Shown here piece by piece: positions 52,624-62,397 of a stretch of 64,000 nt of DNA. How positions within the stretch are numbered: position 1 is the first letter of the stretch; every line of letters starts with the position of its first letter. The position numbers and the translations under genes are program-made. The notes below the pieces were generated by a model, which saw nothing but the letters and a program-made list of their open reading frames with translations, was not told where the DNA came from and did not search any database. The stretch lies in contig NZ_JAYGHH010000025.1 in the NCBI RefSeq assembly GCF_034931045.1, forward strand, positions 6,971-70,970, read 5' to 3'. The DNA is from Nodularia sp034931045. GTDB lineage: Bacteria; Cyanobacteriota; Cyanobacteriia; Cyanobacteriales; Nostocaceae.

Positions 52624-54373
52624 ACCTATTGACGACAAACTCATAAATTTAGCAGAAGAAATTACCGCCCAAAATCCAAATTTATCAGTTTTAGCCGCTA
52701 GGGAATTTCGTTATGCTTTACATCAAACTCCTGTAGAATTATCTATTAAAGAACCGCGCGAATTTAACGTCCTCGAAGAATTTATTATCCGGGCTGGAAT
52801 TGAATTTTCACCTCCACCCACAGAAGATGAATTAGCATCTATATTAGGACTTGATTCTATATTTGTTCGCAGTACCACCGCAAATTTGCAAGCTTTACAA
52901 ACTTTATCCGCAACATCTCCAATTACAGTCACAGATGAAGGACGTGATTTTTACGCCCAAGGTTCTGTACCACAGCTTCCCTACCCTATCCAAATCTATG
53001 CCGTTTCCGATGCTTTAGACGGAAAGCTGATATTTCATGCTGATCCATGCAATGATGCTCCTTTAAATTTACCTGATTTAGCCGAATTTATCAAGATTGC
53101 CCGCAAGATTAATGATATATCTGCTTTATCAATTGAAAAGTTGCAAAAATGTATTCAGTTGTCAGGTTTAGATTTTCATGTTCCCGAAATCGGGAAAATA
53201 GTTACTAGCTGTAAAGTTATAGCCCCGGCGCAGATAATTTGGAAAAATATATATTTGTTTGTGATTTATGATGCTGTGGAAGAGAAATTAAGTATCCAAA
53301 TTAGAAACGGTAAACAAATTTTAGAATCAGCCTCCCAACGGATGGAAGTGCTGCAAGATAAAGGTAAAATTCCTTGGCAAGCTTTATGCAAATTATCCCA
53401 TGAAGCCATCAAGTTAGAGCGTGAAGCTACTCTTAATTATAAAAATGACGAAATAGAATCTAGACTCCAAAAACTTGGACAAGACGCTTTAAAGTTAGGT
53501 GATGCTGAAGTTATTCCCGCTTTTCAAAAGGTTTTAAAATCTGCAAAACGCCAAATTATTATCTACTCTCCTTATTTAAGTACGGTTGTTTTCAATAAAG
53601 AATTTTTGACCTTATTACAGAAGTTAGCCAATGGCGGAGTTTGGATTTTAATTGGATATGGAATTTCTCCAGAAAATGTTGCAGTAGAAAAAAAACTCCA
53701 CGCTATGAAAACGCCTGATGGTTTACCTTCTGTACAGGTGTTTAAATTAGGAAATTCTCATGTTAAAGAAGTTATAGTTGACAAAAAAAATCATTTTTAT
53801 GGGTTTTTTGATTGGGTAAAATGTGGTGGTGAATATTTACCAAATGGTGAATCTGTTTATCAAGTTACTGTTCCCCAGCAAGTAGCAGAATCATCTCAAC
53901 TTCTGGCTGATGGTTGCCAAAATCATGCCCAAAAACAATGGAAGCTGGCTTTAGAAAAACGCGATTTTCCATTAGCTGTAGAAGCTTTGTGCATTTGGGG
54001 GGCTTTGGGTATGCAAAATGTCGCACTTCAGGAGATAGAAGCAAGTAACTGGTTGGAACTTCTCCCGGTGTGGCTGAATATCGTATTTCACGATTTAAAT
54101 TTACAAAAAATTCTCGATGATGCCATAAATTTCACAACTGCACTTTCTCTGCTGAATCAGCTTTCTGGTGAGGAAGTTTTTATTGATGAGTTACAGCAAG
54201 GATGGCAGAAAGTTATCAAAGCGATCGCATCTGTTCAACGTGAATTTGCTTTAAGCTTACTTAATGAGCAAGTGTGGGCAGATTTTCTCCGTCTCAATAT
54301 CGCTCAGGAGCATGATTCGCGCGATAAGTTTATTTTACCACAAAGTAAACCTTTAAGGAAGAGGAAAAGTTAA
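52601..54373 (+). CDS. Protein with PLD-like nuclease fold, coupled to helicase
   Basis: 590 residues from the ATG at 52601, overlapping the helicase gene by 23 bases. The N-terminal part (about 1-120) may contain a winged helix (D-E-L-A-S-I-L-G-L-D-S-I-F-V). The C-terminal half (about 305-445) resembles a single PLD/HKD domain: I-I-I-Y-S-P-Y-L and H-V-K-E-V-I-V-D, in which H387, K389 and D394 match HxKxxxxD. One HKD is the half site; activity would need a dimer. A helical tail follows. A nuclease or phosphodiesterase acting with the helicase is likely. It lacks a signal peptide. Confidence 0.75.
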   Translation: MFLAAAAKPIDDKLINLAEEITAQNPNLSVLAAREFRYALHQTPVELSIKEPREFNVLEEFIIRAGIEFSPPPTEDELASILGLDSIFVRSTTANLQALQTLSATSPITVTDEGRDFYAQGSVPQLPYPIQIYAVSDALDGKLIFHADPCNDAPLNLPDLAEFIKIARKINDISALSIEKLQKCIQLSGLDFHVPEIGKIVTSCKVIAPAQIIWKNIYLFVIYDAVEEKLSIQIRNGKQILESASQRMEVLQDKGKIPWQALCKLSHEAIKLEREATLNYKNDEIESRLQKLGQDALKLGDAEVIPAFQKVLKSAKRQIIIYSPYLSTVVFNKEFLTLLQKLANGGVWILIGYGISPENVAVEKKLHAMKTPDGLPSVQVFKLGNSHVKEVIVDKKNHFYGFFDWVKCGGEYLPNGESVYQVTVPQQVAESSQLLADGCQNHAQKQWKLALEKRDFPLAVEALCIWGALGMQNVALQEIEASNWLELLPVWLNIVFHDLNLQKILDDAINFTTALSLLNQLSGEEVFIDELQQGWQKVIKAIASVQREFALSLLNEQVWADFLRLNIAQEHDSRDKFILPQSKPLRKRKS

Positions 54374-54392
54374 ATATGGATTAGTGTCACGT

Positions 54393-54438
54393 AGAGGCGC
54401 AGAGGAGAAGAATTAAACTCTGTGTTCTCTGTGCCTCT
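54393..54438. terminator. Hairpin in AGAGGCGCAGAG repeat after the PLD gene
   Basis: AGAGGCGCAGAG (54393-54404) pairs with CTCTGTGCCTCT (54427-54438) with one wobble. It follows the PLD stop at 54373 and precedes gshA (54550). It is a Nostoc-type repeat probably serving as a terminator. Confidence 0.5.
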
Positions 54439-54549
54439 GTGGTTCGTTAATTCTTAAATAATTGTAAATTTTAAGTTAATTTAAATGTAGATGCAGAAAT
54501 TCGTCTAATTCGATACAATTCTTAGATTAGGAGAGGCGAGGAGAACAAA

Positions 54550-55689
54550 GTGGTCCTATTAAAAGGCTTCGAGATTGAGATGTATACAGGTACGCCTCAA
54601 GGTGAAATAGTCGGTCTCTCTGACAAAATTGTGGCTTCTTTGGATGGGTTTGTACGGGAACCAGATAGCCGCAATGTGGAATACATCACCCAGCCATTGA
54701 GTAGTTATGAAAATTTATTGTGTGCTTTGTTGCGTCCCCGGCGCAAGTTACGCACTTACCTCCAGAGTTTGGGAAATTATACTCTGATTCCTGGGAGTAC
54801 TTTGTCTTTGGGTGGCAGCGATCGCTTTTTTCGTTCTAACCCCGATAACCCTTATCATGACTACATTGAACATACCTACGGGACAAAAGTCGTTACTGCC
54901 AGTGTTCATATTAATGTCGGCATTAGTGACCCAGAAATATTAATGCGGGCTTGTCGGTTAATTCGTTTAGAAGCCCCTTTATTCCTAGCTTTGAGTGCTT
55001 CTTCTCCTTTCCTTGATGGCAATGCTACCGGTAATCATTCCAGCCGTTGGGCTGTGTTTCCGCAGACTCCCGCCCATGTACCTTTATTTACCAGCCACGC
55101 CCATCATATTCAATGGGTGGAAGCACAAATAGCAGCTGGAACTATGCAAAATGTCCGGCATTTGTGGACTTCAGTCAGACCAAATGGCGATCGCCGTCCT
55201 CATGACCTGAATCGCCTGGAACTACGCATTTGTGACTTGGTTTCCGATCCGATTGCTTTACTATCAATTGCAGCTTTCCTCGAAGCCCGTTTGTTGCAGT
55301 TAATCGAAAATCCTCACCTTGATCCTTTAACTCAAAGTACGTTTTCTCCTGAAGAACTGCTTTCTCTCACCTCTAGAAACGAAGCCGCCGCAGCTACTGC
55401 TAGTCTCGATGCCCAATTGACCCATTGGCAAGATGGTAGAACTATCTTGGCGAGAGATTGGATTGCTGAACTATATCAAGAAATTTGGGCGATCGCTAAA
55501 CAACATGGTTTTAGCTGTTTCCTTTCTCCTTTGCAGAAAATTCTCCGTGAAGGGAATGAAGCCCAACAATGGTTGCAACTCCACTCAGTTGGTTTTGACT
55601 CCCAGCCGGTGATCACTCAGGCTATTGTGACTACTGAAGAACGGGAAATTGAACTAGAAAAGAAATTGTGTTCCCCTCTGGTAGCTTAA
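54550..55689 (+). CDS. gshA: Glutamate-cysteine ligase, cyanobacterial type
   Basis: 379 residues from a GTG preceded by GGCGAGGAG. GshA makes gamma-glutamylcysteine, the first step of glutathione synthesis. The start M-V-L-L-K-G-F-E-I-E-M-Y-T-G-T-P-Q-G-E-I-V-G-L-S and V-H-I-N-V-G-I-S-D-P, then N-R-L-E-L-R-I-C-D match the cyanobacterial GshA branch. Cytosolic. gshB is not in the window. After its stop a T/C-rich stretch could form a hairpin (55717-55756). Confidence 0.9.
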   Translation: MVLLKGFEIEMYTGTPQGEIVGLSDKIVASLDGFVREPDSRNVEYITQPLSSYENLLCALLRPRRKLRTYLQSLGNYTLIPGSTLSLGGSDRFFRSNPDNPYHDYIEHTYGTKVVTASVHINVGISDPEILMRACRLIRLEAPLFLALSASSPFLDGNATGNHSSRWAVFPQTPAHVPLFTSHAHHIQWVEAQIAAGTMQNVRHLWTSVRPNGDRRPHDLNRLELRICDLVSDPIALLSIAAFLEARLLQLIENPHLDPLTQSTFSPEELLSLTSRNEAAAATASLDAQLTHWQDGRTILARDWIAELYQEIWAIAKQHGFSCFLSPLQKILREGNEAQQWLQLHSVGFDSQPVITQAIVTTEEREIELEKKLCSPLVA

Positions 55690-56037
55690 ATTTTCTGTCT
55701 TCATCCTTAAGATAGATTTTGCGAGAGAAACCCAAAAAATCTTTTCTCTCTCAAAACTTCTTTGTGTTTCATGTCATTCATAAAATTTTACAATCTCGTC
55801 GCAGTCATGTTAGCGAAGACTATGCCGATGCTTCAAAGCCTTGAACAACAGGCGGCAAAGAAACTTACCCAAAACTCAGCACTTTGAGTTTGAGTCCAAT
55901 CTATCTTTTGTTTAAAAAAATTAATCTTTAGGTATGATTTGCTATTTATTAATAAAACCTATCAATGGACTCTATCTAATGATAGAGTTGAAAATATTTT
56001 AGTATATAGTAATACAAAGTAAGTAAATCCACGCACA
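55690..56037. other. Spacer after gshA
   Basis: A GAGAGAAA/TTTCTCTC-type inverted repeat (55717-55756) may terminate gshA. The rest is AT-rich with no gene; no clear promoter for trmL was found. Confidence 0.4.
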
Positions 56038-56499
56038 ATGCCCCAGGTTGTTTTAGTTTATCCACAAATCCCCCCAAATACAGGCAATATCGCCCGTACT
56101 TGTGCAGCTACAGGTACAGAATTACATTTAGTAGCACCTTTGGGTTTTGAAATCAGCGATCGCTACCTCAAAAGAGCAGGTTTAGATTACTGGCCTTATG
56201 TTAAACTGCACCATCACGAATCCTTAGCAGCCTTTCAAGCCACATATCAAGAACGTGGCGGTAGAAGCTTAGGCTTTACAGTCAGGGGAAATTTTAATTA
56301 CGCCAGCTTTCAATTTCAAGCTGATGATTGGTTGCTGTTTGGTAGTGAAACCACCGGCTTACCATCAACAGTTCTCTCAAATTGTGATGCTACTCTCTAT
56401 ATTCCAATGGCAGAACCTCATGTTCGCAGCTTGAATCTTTCCGTAAGTGTCGCCATCAGTTTGTTTGAAGCCCGTCGTCAATTGGGTTATTTACTGTAA
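56038..56499 (+). CDS. trmL: tRNA (cytidine/uridine-34-2'-O)-methyltransferase TrmL
   Basis: 153 residues, a minimal SPOUT methyltransferase. N-T-G-N-I-A-R-T-C-A-A-T-G-T-E near the start, L-L-F-G-S-E-T-T-G-L and the knot I-P-M-A-E-P-H-V-R-S-L-N-L-S-V-S-V-A are TrmL features. It methylates the wobble base of tRNA-Leu. Single gene. Confidence 0.95.
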   Translation: MPQVVLVYPQIPPNTGNIARTCAATGTELHLVAPLGFEISDRYLKRAGLDYWPYVKLHHHESLAAFQATYQERGGRSLGFTVRGNFNYASFQFQADDWLLFGSETTGLPSTVLSNCDATLYIPMAEPHVRSLNLSVSVAISLFEARRQLGYLL

Positions 56500-57289
56500 A
56501 CCTGGAACAATTAAGTATATATACTTGATTATTCTAAATACCAATCCCAGAGTGTGGATTTATTCCGTAAAAATGCACTCTGGCTCCACAAAATTATAGT
56601 TCTAACTTATCAAAAAATCAGAGTAATCTTACTTTTAGTTATAAATACTCATGACAACCAGCATGGTGATATAAGAAATTTGTATATAAAATTTGAGACT
56701 ACACCGAATTTGCATGATAAATTTTGATGAACTTAAATCAGCATGGTTCAAAGCATAAAAATCCTAAAACCTTTGATCATCATATATTTGAGCTATTTTC
56801 CTTTAATAAGTAATTTCCAGGAGGACAAAAGTAGTTAGAAGTTTGTACGGTTGATTTTTAAGGATGAATCAACGTAAAGTCTCGTCTTGAGAAGGCGGAT
56901 CGAGTAGAAAAACCTTGAAGATATCTACAACAGAGGGCATTGCTTTTTTTAAAGTTGGATTAACTATATGGCTGACAAGCACAATGGACTTGGTGAATAT
57001 ATAATAATTATTCTTCAGTCCTAGCAAGCTTTGCACCAGAGGTAAAGACAACAGTCAAAAGCAAAAGTTCTACGGTGTGTAGGAGTGAAGTGGACAAGTA
57101 AGCACAGCAATTTTTAATTTTTGCGTTCCATGTGTGAACTTGTCTAAATCAGAGAAGCAAGTTAATCTTGCGTAAGTATCTCTGGTGAAAGTGATCTTGA
57201 TCTATCATTCGATGTGATCTAAATCATTGACTAGTATCCGACTGAAAAATCGAGATCAGTTAAGCGCTAGTGATCATAGGAGGTCGTCT
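56500..57289. other. Long spacer upstream of the LysM/M23 gene
   Basis: About 790 bases. It has a perfect AAGTATATATACTT palindrome near 56513 and otherwise no convincing gene. I looked for a c-di-AMP (ydaO) riboswitch, which precedes wall-hydrolase genes in some bacteria, and found no match. An AGGAGG at 57278-57283 is the ribosome-binding site. Confidence 0.5.
57278..57283 (+). promoter_or_regulatory. Shine-Dalgarno AGGAGG that sets a UUG start
   Basis: AGGAGG ends six bases before the TTG at 57290. An upstream in-frame TTG (57227) lacks such a site, so the later start is preferred. Confidence 0.65.
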
Positions 57290-59950
57290 TTGAAACGAGC
57301 ATTGAAAAAAAGAGAACAGGCTGTGCTGAAAAATACCCCCAGCAGTGATAATGCCCTAGTGGAACACCTAGAACACCTAAACATTGTAGTAAATCCCAAG
57401 GTTAACCGCCGGGTGCGGACGCAAGCCGCCATGATTGGTTTGGCTATCTCAATGGGAGCAACCAGCCTTTTGGTGACTCGACAAAGCGATCAAGCCCAAG
57501 CAGCAGCCCCTGTTGGTAGCCAAAAGGCCGCTTCAACAATTCCTGCTGCTGACACTACAATGAGATTTGCTCCCACAATGCTGAAGACTCAAACAGTCTT
57601 ACCAGCCAACGTGACAGAAAATGCTGTCATTGTGGAACCAGTAGCAATTTCTCAGTTACCGGGGCTTGAAGCTAAATGGCAAGTTGCGGCAAGTGGAATC
57701 TCTGTGCAACAAGTTCCTCTGCTAACATCAGAATCCCACAAAATAGCAACTAACAAAACTTCCTTCAATTTACAACCCCTAGTATCACAGGGATTGTCAA
57801 TTCCCATCCAGGCAAATGAGACAGTACAAGAACTGTCCAGTGCTGATAGTGCTATTAACGAAACTGGAGAGCTAACTGCATACCTCACAAGCGAGTCACA
57901 ACCACAGGCAACAGAAAACACGGATGCCAGTGGTGAAATTGATGCTCAACTGAAGGCGCAGCAAGAATTTGCTCTCAATCGCTTACAAGCAAAATCGAAC
58001 CGTTTAAGAAACAGTCTGGCGGAGTCGCGGTCTGAGGAGACCCAAACTTTATCAAAAAATGGCATAGCTTTAACACAGCCGAAAACTATAGAAAAAGCGC
58101 TAGAAAACAGCGCCAGTGAAACGGCAGTAGAAAAGTCGTCAACTTTCACCAATGAAAACACCGAAAGTTTAGTATCGAGATTAAGAGCAACAAAACCAGC
58201 CAGTGAGTCGAACCCGCAAGCCGTAACAATACCCGTACCAGCTAGACGGCAAATTGTGGCATTATCGGGTCATACAGGTTATGAGGTTAAGCCTGGAGAC
58301 ACACTAGCCGCGATCGCAAATAGATACAATACATCAGTTACAGAATTAGTTAAGGCCAATAATCTTAGCAATCCAGATCAACTCAGGATTAGCCAAAGAC
58401 TGATTATTCCTGTTAATCAGGTTAACCGTTCTAGAGCTATTCAGGTCCCAGTGGTTGTGAATTCTCATAGCACCTATGCTAATACTACGCCTGCTAATAT
58501 CAACCCCAATCTACCTGTAGCATCATCACAGTTACCAGTATCTACAAATAACCAGATACAGGTAAATACACTTGAAGCCACAGAGACAGAACCTACTAGT
58601 CTTAATGCTCAAGGTCTAGGTGGTGATACACCAGTACCAACAATCTTTGCCGAAATACAGCAAGCTCAAAAATTGGCTGGGCAAGCGGCAAGCACAAAAG
58701 ATCATCAAGGTCTGCGCGACTTACGTGGGGACATCCAGAAATTACGGGAAGAACACAACAAACAGCAGTCTGGGAATGCAATCAGGCCAGCCGCTATTGA
58801 ACTAGAAAAAGCTGCCGTGCCGATTCCCGTTGCTCAAACCAGCAGTCTACACAAAGAAATTCAAAGGTTACAGGAGAAATACCGCAGCCCACAGTCTGGA
58901 AATGCTACCAGTTCAGCTGCTACTGAACCAGAGCAAACTGCTGTGCCGATTCTTGTGGCTCAAACAAATAGCCCAGAAGCGGAAATTCAGAGATTACGTG
59001 AGCAATACCGCAGCCAACAGTCTGGGAATGCAAATAGCCCAGCCACTATTGAACGTAAACAAGCTGTCATACCGACTGTCATTGCTCAAACAGACAGCCC
59101 AGAAGCAGAAATTCAGAGATTACGCCAGCAATATCGCCAGCAACAGTCTAGGAATATCAGCAGCCCCTCCACTACTGAACGTGAACAAGCTCCTATTCCA
59201 ATTCCTGTTGTTAAACTGAACAACACCACGGCTACTCAATCTGCTGCGGGACAAAGGAATGCTGCTATTCCCATTCATGTTCCTCAGCTGAGTTTACCCA
59301 ACTATGGTAGTCAATCTGCTAAATCTCAAACTCGGACTCGTCGTGCTAACGAGCCAGTCAATCCAGAGTTTTTCTCCAGTATCAATGGATCTAACCAGAG
59401 AATAGCAGCATCTCCCAGTGGTGCTAATATCTCCGATACTCTAGGAAACTTGCGCGGCAGCCGTGTGACTCCACAATTACGGCCACAGTTACCGCCTTTA
59501 GCAGCAGTGGATCGGTACTTGCCCAAGCCAATTGATGCAACTACAGCTCCCCCCTCAACAGGTTCAACAGCCTTTATCTGGCCGGCGAAAGGTGTACTTA
59601 CCTCTGGCTATGGTAGACGCTGGGGAAGAATGCACAGGGGTATTGACATTGCTAACGCCACTGGCACGCCAATTTTCGCAGCTGCTGACGGTGTAGTTGA
59701 GAAATCAGGCTGGAATAGAGGTGGTTATGGCATCCTTGTAGATATTCGCCATCCTGATGGCACTCTGACTCGCTATGCTCACAATAGCCGGACTTTGGTG
59801 CGAGCAGGTCAGCGAGTAACCCAAGGACAACAAATTGCTGACATGGGTAGCACTGGTTTCAGTACTGGGCCACACACTCACTTTGAAATCCACCCAGCAG
59901 GTAGGGGAGCAATTGATCCTATTGCCTTATTACCAAAAGAACGTCTCTAA
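57290..59950 (+). CDS. LysM-M23 family peptidoglycan peptidase with tandem linker repeats
   Basis: 886 residues from a UUG start. An N-terminal basic region and a hydrophobic segment (about 45-65, A-A-M-I-G-L-A-I-S-M-G-A-T-S-L-L-V) anchor or export the protein. One LysM follows at about 325-370 (V-K-P-G-D-T-L-A-A-I-A-N-R-Y). Four tandem repeats of about 42 residues, each starting E-I-Q-K/R-L-R/Q and ending near V-A-Q-T, lie at about 480-640. The C-terminal M23 domain is complete: H-R-G-I-D-I, R-Y-A-H-N and G-P-H-T-H-F-E. It cleaves peptide cross-bridges or activates amidases (NlpD/EnvC-type role). Confidence 0.9.
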   Translation: MKRALKKREQAVLKNTPSSDNALVEHLEHLNIVVNPKVNRRVRTQAAMIGLAISMGATSLLVTRQSDQAQAAAPVGSQKAASTIPAADTTMRFAPTMLKTQTVLPANVTENAVIVEPVAISQLPGLEAKWQVAASGISVQQVPLLTSESHKIATNKTSFNLQPLVSQGLSIPIQANETVQELSSADSAINETGELTAYLTSESQPQATENTDASGEIDAQLKAQQEFALNRLQAKSNRLRNSLAESRSEETQTLSKNGIALTQPKTIEKALENSASETAVEKSSTFTNENTESLVSRLRATKPASESNPQAVTIPVPARRQIVALSGHTGYEVKPGDTLAAIANRYNTSVTELVKANNLSNPDQLRISQRLIIPVNQVNRSRAIQVPVVVNSHSTYANTTPANINPNLPVASSQLPVSTNNQIQVNTLEATETEPTSLNAQGLGGDTPVPTIFAEIQQAQKLAGQAASTKDHQGLRDLRGDIQKLREEHNKQQSGNAIRPAAIELEKAAVPIPVAQTSSLHKEIQRLQEKYRSPQSGNATSSAATEPEQTAVPILVAQTNSPEAEIQRLREQYRSQQSGNANSPATIERKQAVIPTVIAQTDSPEAEIQRLRQQYRQQQSRNISSPSTTEREQAPIPIPVVKLNNTTATQSAAGQRNAAIPIHVPQLSLPNYGSQSAKSQTRTRRANEPVNPEFFSSINGSNQRIAASPSGANISDTLGNLRGSRVTPQLRPQLPPLAAVDRYLPKPIDATTAPPSTGSTAFIWPAKGVLTSGYGRRWGRMHRGIDIANATGTPIFAAADGVVEKSGWNRGGYGILVDIRHPDGTLTRYAHNSRTLVRAGQRVTQGQQIADMGSTGFSTGPHTHFEIHPAGRGAIDPIALLPKERL

Positions 59951-60041
59951 TTCCTGACCTACATTGAACTAAATAATTATCTGATTGATAGAGGGAGTCA
60001 AACTCCCTCTTTTGCTTTCTATACTCAACACTCAGCCCTCA

Positions 60042-60491
60042 TTACCTTTGCCAAAACTGCTTTAAAATTTCCCCCGGTTGACGATCCCAAGTATCAATAT
60101 GCTCATATATTAAATTGTCTTGGTTCAGTTTATATGTCGAATAGCCATTGAAAAATAATTGGGCTTTCCAGGGAACACGCAAGACTCCACGAACTGTCCA
60201 CTTGGCTAAAATAGTATCCTTTGCCGGCTGCGATATTTCATGCAAGTCAAAATAAATTTGCGTAAAAAATAGTCGTGCGTGAAATCGTAACGTCCAAAAT
60301 ATAATGCGATAGTTGAATTTCCATTTAAATTTATTTACAGGGTCTTGAAAGTAGATATCCTGCGTATAGATATCATAGGTAATATCTTTTTCAAAAAGTG
60401 TTGGTAAGTCTTCTTGAAGCTTCTTAATTACTTGTCCAATCTGCAATTGAGATTCCACGCGTTTTGTCCTTGATAAAAAATTTTCTGACAC
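60042..60491 (-). CDS. DUF2358 family protein
   Basis: 149 residues of a SnoaL/NTF2-like fold. Features are D-L-P-T-L-F-E-K-D-I-T-Y-D-I-Y-T-Q-D-I-Y-F-Q-D-P-V, W-T-L-R-F-H-A-R and the C-terminal I-D-T-W-D-R. DUF2358 is found in cyanobacteria and plants; its role is unknown. Single gene, minus strand; the next gene starts on the opposite strand at 60672. Confidence 0.85.
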   Translation of the reverse strand: MSENFLSRTKRVESQLQIGQVIKKLQEDLPTLFEKDITYDIYTQDIYFQDPVNKFKWKFNYRIIFWTLRFHARLFFTQIYFDLHEISQPAKDTILAKWTVRGVLRVPWKAQLFFNGYSTYKLNQDNLIYEHIDTWDRQPGEILKQFWQR

Positions 60492-60571
60492 TCACTGTCT
60501 CTGAATAGATACCTTGACGAGAAAAATCATACATAATTTCTAATATAGCCATAACCATAGTCAGATTAATT

Positions 60572-60635
60572 GGGACAGTTTTGATAGTTAAAAGCCTTGA
60601 ATCAACTGGGTTTATACTCAAGCACTCAGCACTTT
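60572..60635. repeat. Dispersed repeat, copy 2 of 38356-38431
   Basis: GGACAGTTTTGATAGTTAAA, then AGCCTTGAATCAACTGGGTT, then GCACTCAGCACTTTC: about 80 percent identical by eye to the copy at 38356-38431, with fewer heptamers. It lies between DUF2358 and the hydrolase. Confidence 0.65.
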
Positions 60636-60671
60636 CACATACACACACGTTCTACCTAGAAATACAACATT

Positions 60672-61535
60672 ATGTCTGTAATCCAAAATTTGTGGAAACA
60701 TGAATATATAATCACCAATGGTGTGAAACTGCACTACGTCACCCAAGGAACAGGGCCATTAATGCTGATGTTACATGGGTTTCCTGAGTTTTGGTATTCT
60801 TGGCGGCATCAAATCCCAGAATTTGCCCAAGATTTTCAAGTTGTCGCCCTTGATTTACGTGGCTACAACGATAGTGATAAACCTAAAGACCAATCAGCTT
60901 ATGTCATGGATGAATTGGTCAAAGACGTAGAAGGAGTAATTCAAGGATTAGGATATGACAAGTGTATCTTAGTTGGGCATGATTGGGGTGGTGCGATCGC
61001 TTGGTTTTTTGCCTATGCTCATCCCGAAATGGTAGAGCGATTAATTATCCTCAACCTACCTCATCCTGCCAAATTTGCCCAAGGCTTACGCACTTATCAG
61101 CAGTTGTTACGCAGCTGGTATATATTCTTATTTCAACTACCTTGGCTACCTGAATTACTTCTACAGTTGTCAGACTATGAAGCAATTGAAAAGGTTATTC
61201 AAGGCACAGCCGTTAATAAAAGTGCTTTCACTCCAGCAGATATTGATGCTTATAAAAATGCTGCTGCAAAACGTGGTGCTACTACAGCCATGTTGAACTA
61301 TTATCGTAATATTTTCTCAAACTTATTCAGTCAAGAAAATTGGGAAATTCTAGCTGTACCCACGCTGATGATTTGGGGTGAAAATGATACTGCACTTGGT
61401 AAGGAACTTACTTACGATACAGCAGCATATATCAATGACTTCCAAATTAAGTATATTCCCAATTGTGGTCATTGGGTACAACAAGAAAACCCGGATTTAG
61501 TTAATCAATATATGCGAAAATTCTTGGTGTCTTAA
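60672..61535 (+). CDS. Alpha/beta hydrolase (epoxide-hydrolase/haloalkane-dehalogenase-like)
   Basis: 287 residues. Oxyanion motif H-G-F-P-E-F-W-Y-S-W, nucleophile elbow G-H-D-W-G-G (Asp), acid in W-G-E-N-D-T, and N-C-G-H-W-V (His) match the Asp-nucleophile branch of epoxide hydrolases and dehalogenases. The substrate is unknown. Cytosolic, single gene. Confidence 0.9.
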   Translation: MSVIQNLWKHEYIITNGVKLHYVTQGTGPLMLMLHGFPEFWYSWRHQIPEFAQDFQVVALDLRGYNDSDKPKDQSAYVMDELVKDVEGVIQGLGYDKCILVGHDWGGAIAWFFAYAHPEMVERLIILNLPHPAKFAQGLRTYQQLLRSWYIFLFQLPWLPELLLQLSDYEAIEKVIQGTAVNKSAFTPADIDAYKNAAAKRGATTAMLNYYRNIFSNLFSQENWEILAVPTLMIWGENDTALGKELTYDTAAYINDFQIKYIPNCGHWVQQENPDLVNQYMRKFLVS

Positions 61536-61847
61536 GCTACCAATTTATTTGGTGAGCAATGCTATTTTGTATTATTTAAATGCTCATAAATATCTTATGT
61601 GCAACTATGCAAACTGGCACAAGCGCTTCAAAATATTTAACATTAGTTTAACAAGACGATTTTCGTGGATTTCACTGGTCGATAATAGCCCGAAACCCTA
61701 GTCAATACTACTTCCTAGATCCCAAAGCATTGGTAGCAGATCACAATTGGCTTGTGTGTTCCAACAACAAATTTGATAACTTGGTATGAGATAATAAAGT
61801 CGTGAGGAAAAGAACAGATGTAGTTTAATGACGAAGGGGAAAATAAT
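61536..61847. other. Spacer before the pentapeptide-repeat gene
   Basis: AT-rich; I see nothing in it beyond a possible ribosome-binding region before 61848. Confidence 0.4.
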
Positions 61848-62306
61848 ATGAAACTCCAGCTATTAGCGGCTCTAGCCTTAGCGACTCCCCTAATTCTTAA
61901 TAGCACAGTCAAAGCTGGCAATTCCCAGGACTTACAAAAGCTAAATTTGACCAGAGAATGTGTCCAGTGCGATTTATCAGGAGTTAACCTCAGAGGCGCT
62001 CATTTAATTGGTGCTGACTTACGAGGAGCTAATCTCTCTGGAGCTAATCTCGAAGGAGTCAATCTCGAAGGCGCAGACTTAACAAATGCGAATTTGAAAG
62101 GTGCAAACTTAACTTCAGCGATGCTGACCAACGTTAATTTTAAAGCAGCCAATCTCAACGGAGCAAATCTAACTCGCGCCCAAATTTACGACGCTAATGT
62201 ATATGGAGCATCAATGGATCAGATGATCATTACTGATGCGGAAATTTATCACACTGGCATCGGTATTGGTGGAGATGAAGCAAATATGTTCCCCGATTGG
62301 GACTAA
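61848..62306 (+). CDS. Exported pentapeptide-repeat protein
   Basis: 152 residues with a signal peptide (M-K-L-Q-L-L-A-A-L-A-L-A-T-P-L, cleavage near V-K-A). Residues about 45-130 form A-D/N-L-x-x pentapeptide repeats that build a right-handed beta helix. A C-x-x-C (R-E-C-V-Q-C-D) sits before the repeats. Exported pentapeptide proteins are common in cyanobacteria, with unknown roles. Confidence 0.85.
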   Translation: MKLQLLAALALATPLILNSTVKAGNSQDLQKLNLTRECVQCDLSGVNLRGAHLIGADLRGANLSGANLEGVNLEGADLTNANLKGANLTSAMLTNVNFKAANLNGANLTRAQIYDANVYGASMDQMIITDAEIYHTGIGIGGDEANMFPDWD

Positions 62307-62397
62307 GACCGCAAGGCGGAAGTTAAAAATCAAAAGTCAAAATCTACTGTTAGTCTTGGGGTGTTTTCAGTGGTAGTTTGACTTTGGTCGTGTTGTA

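Noticed and set aside
48397..54373. Complete DISARM system
   Set aside because: No DrmB-like DUF1998 gene or methylase is present, and the helicase is not of the DISARM type as far as visible.
56869..57051. 60-codon open frame on the minus strand
   Set aside because: No family resemblance or start site, and it lies in a spacer with low coding quality.
56500..57289. c-di-AMP riboswitch upstream of the LysM/M23 gene
   Set aside because: Expected conserved elements of the ydaO class are not found in this spacer.
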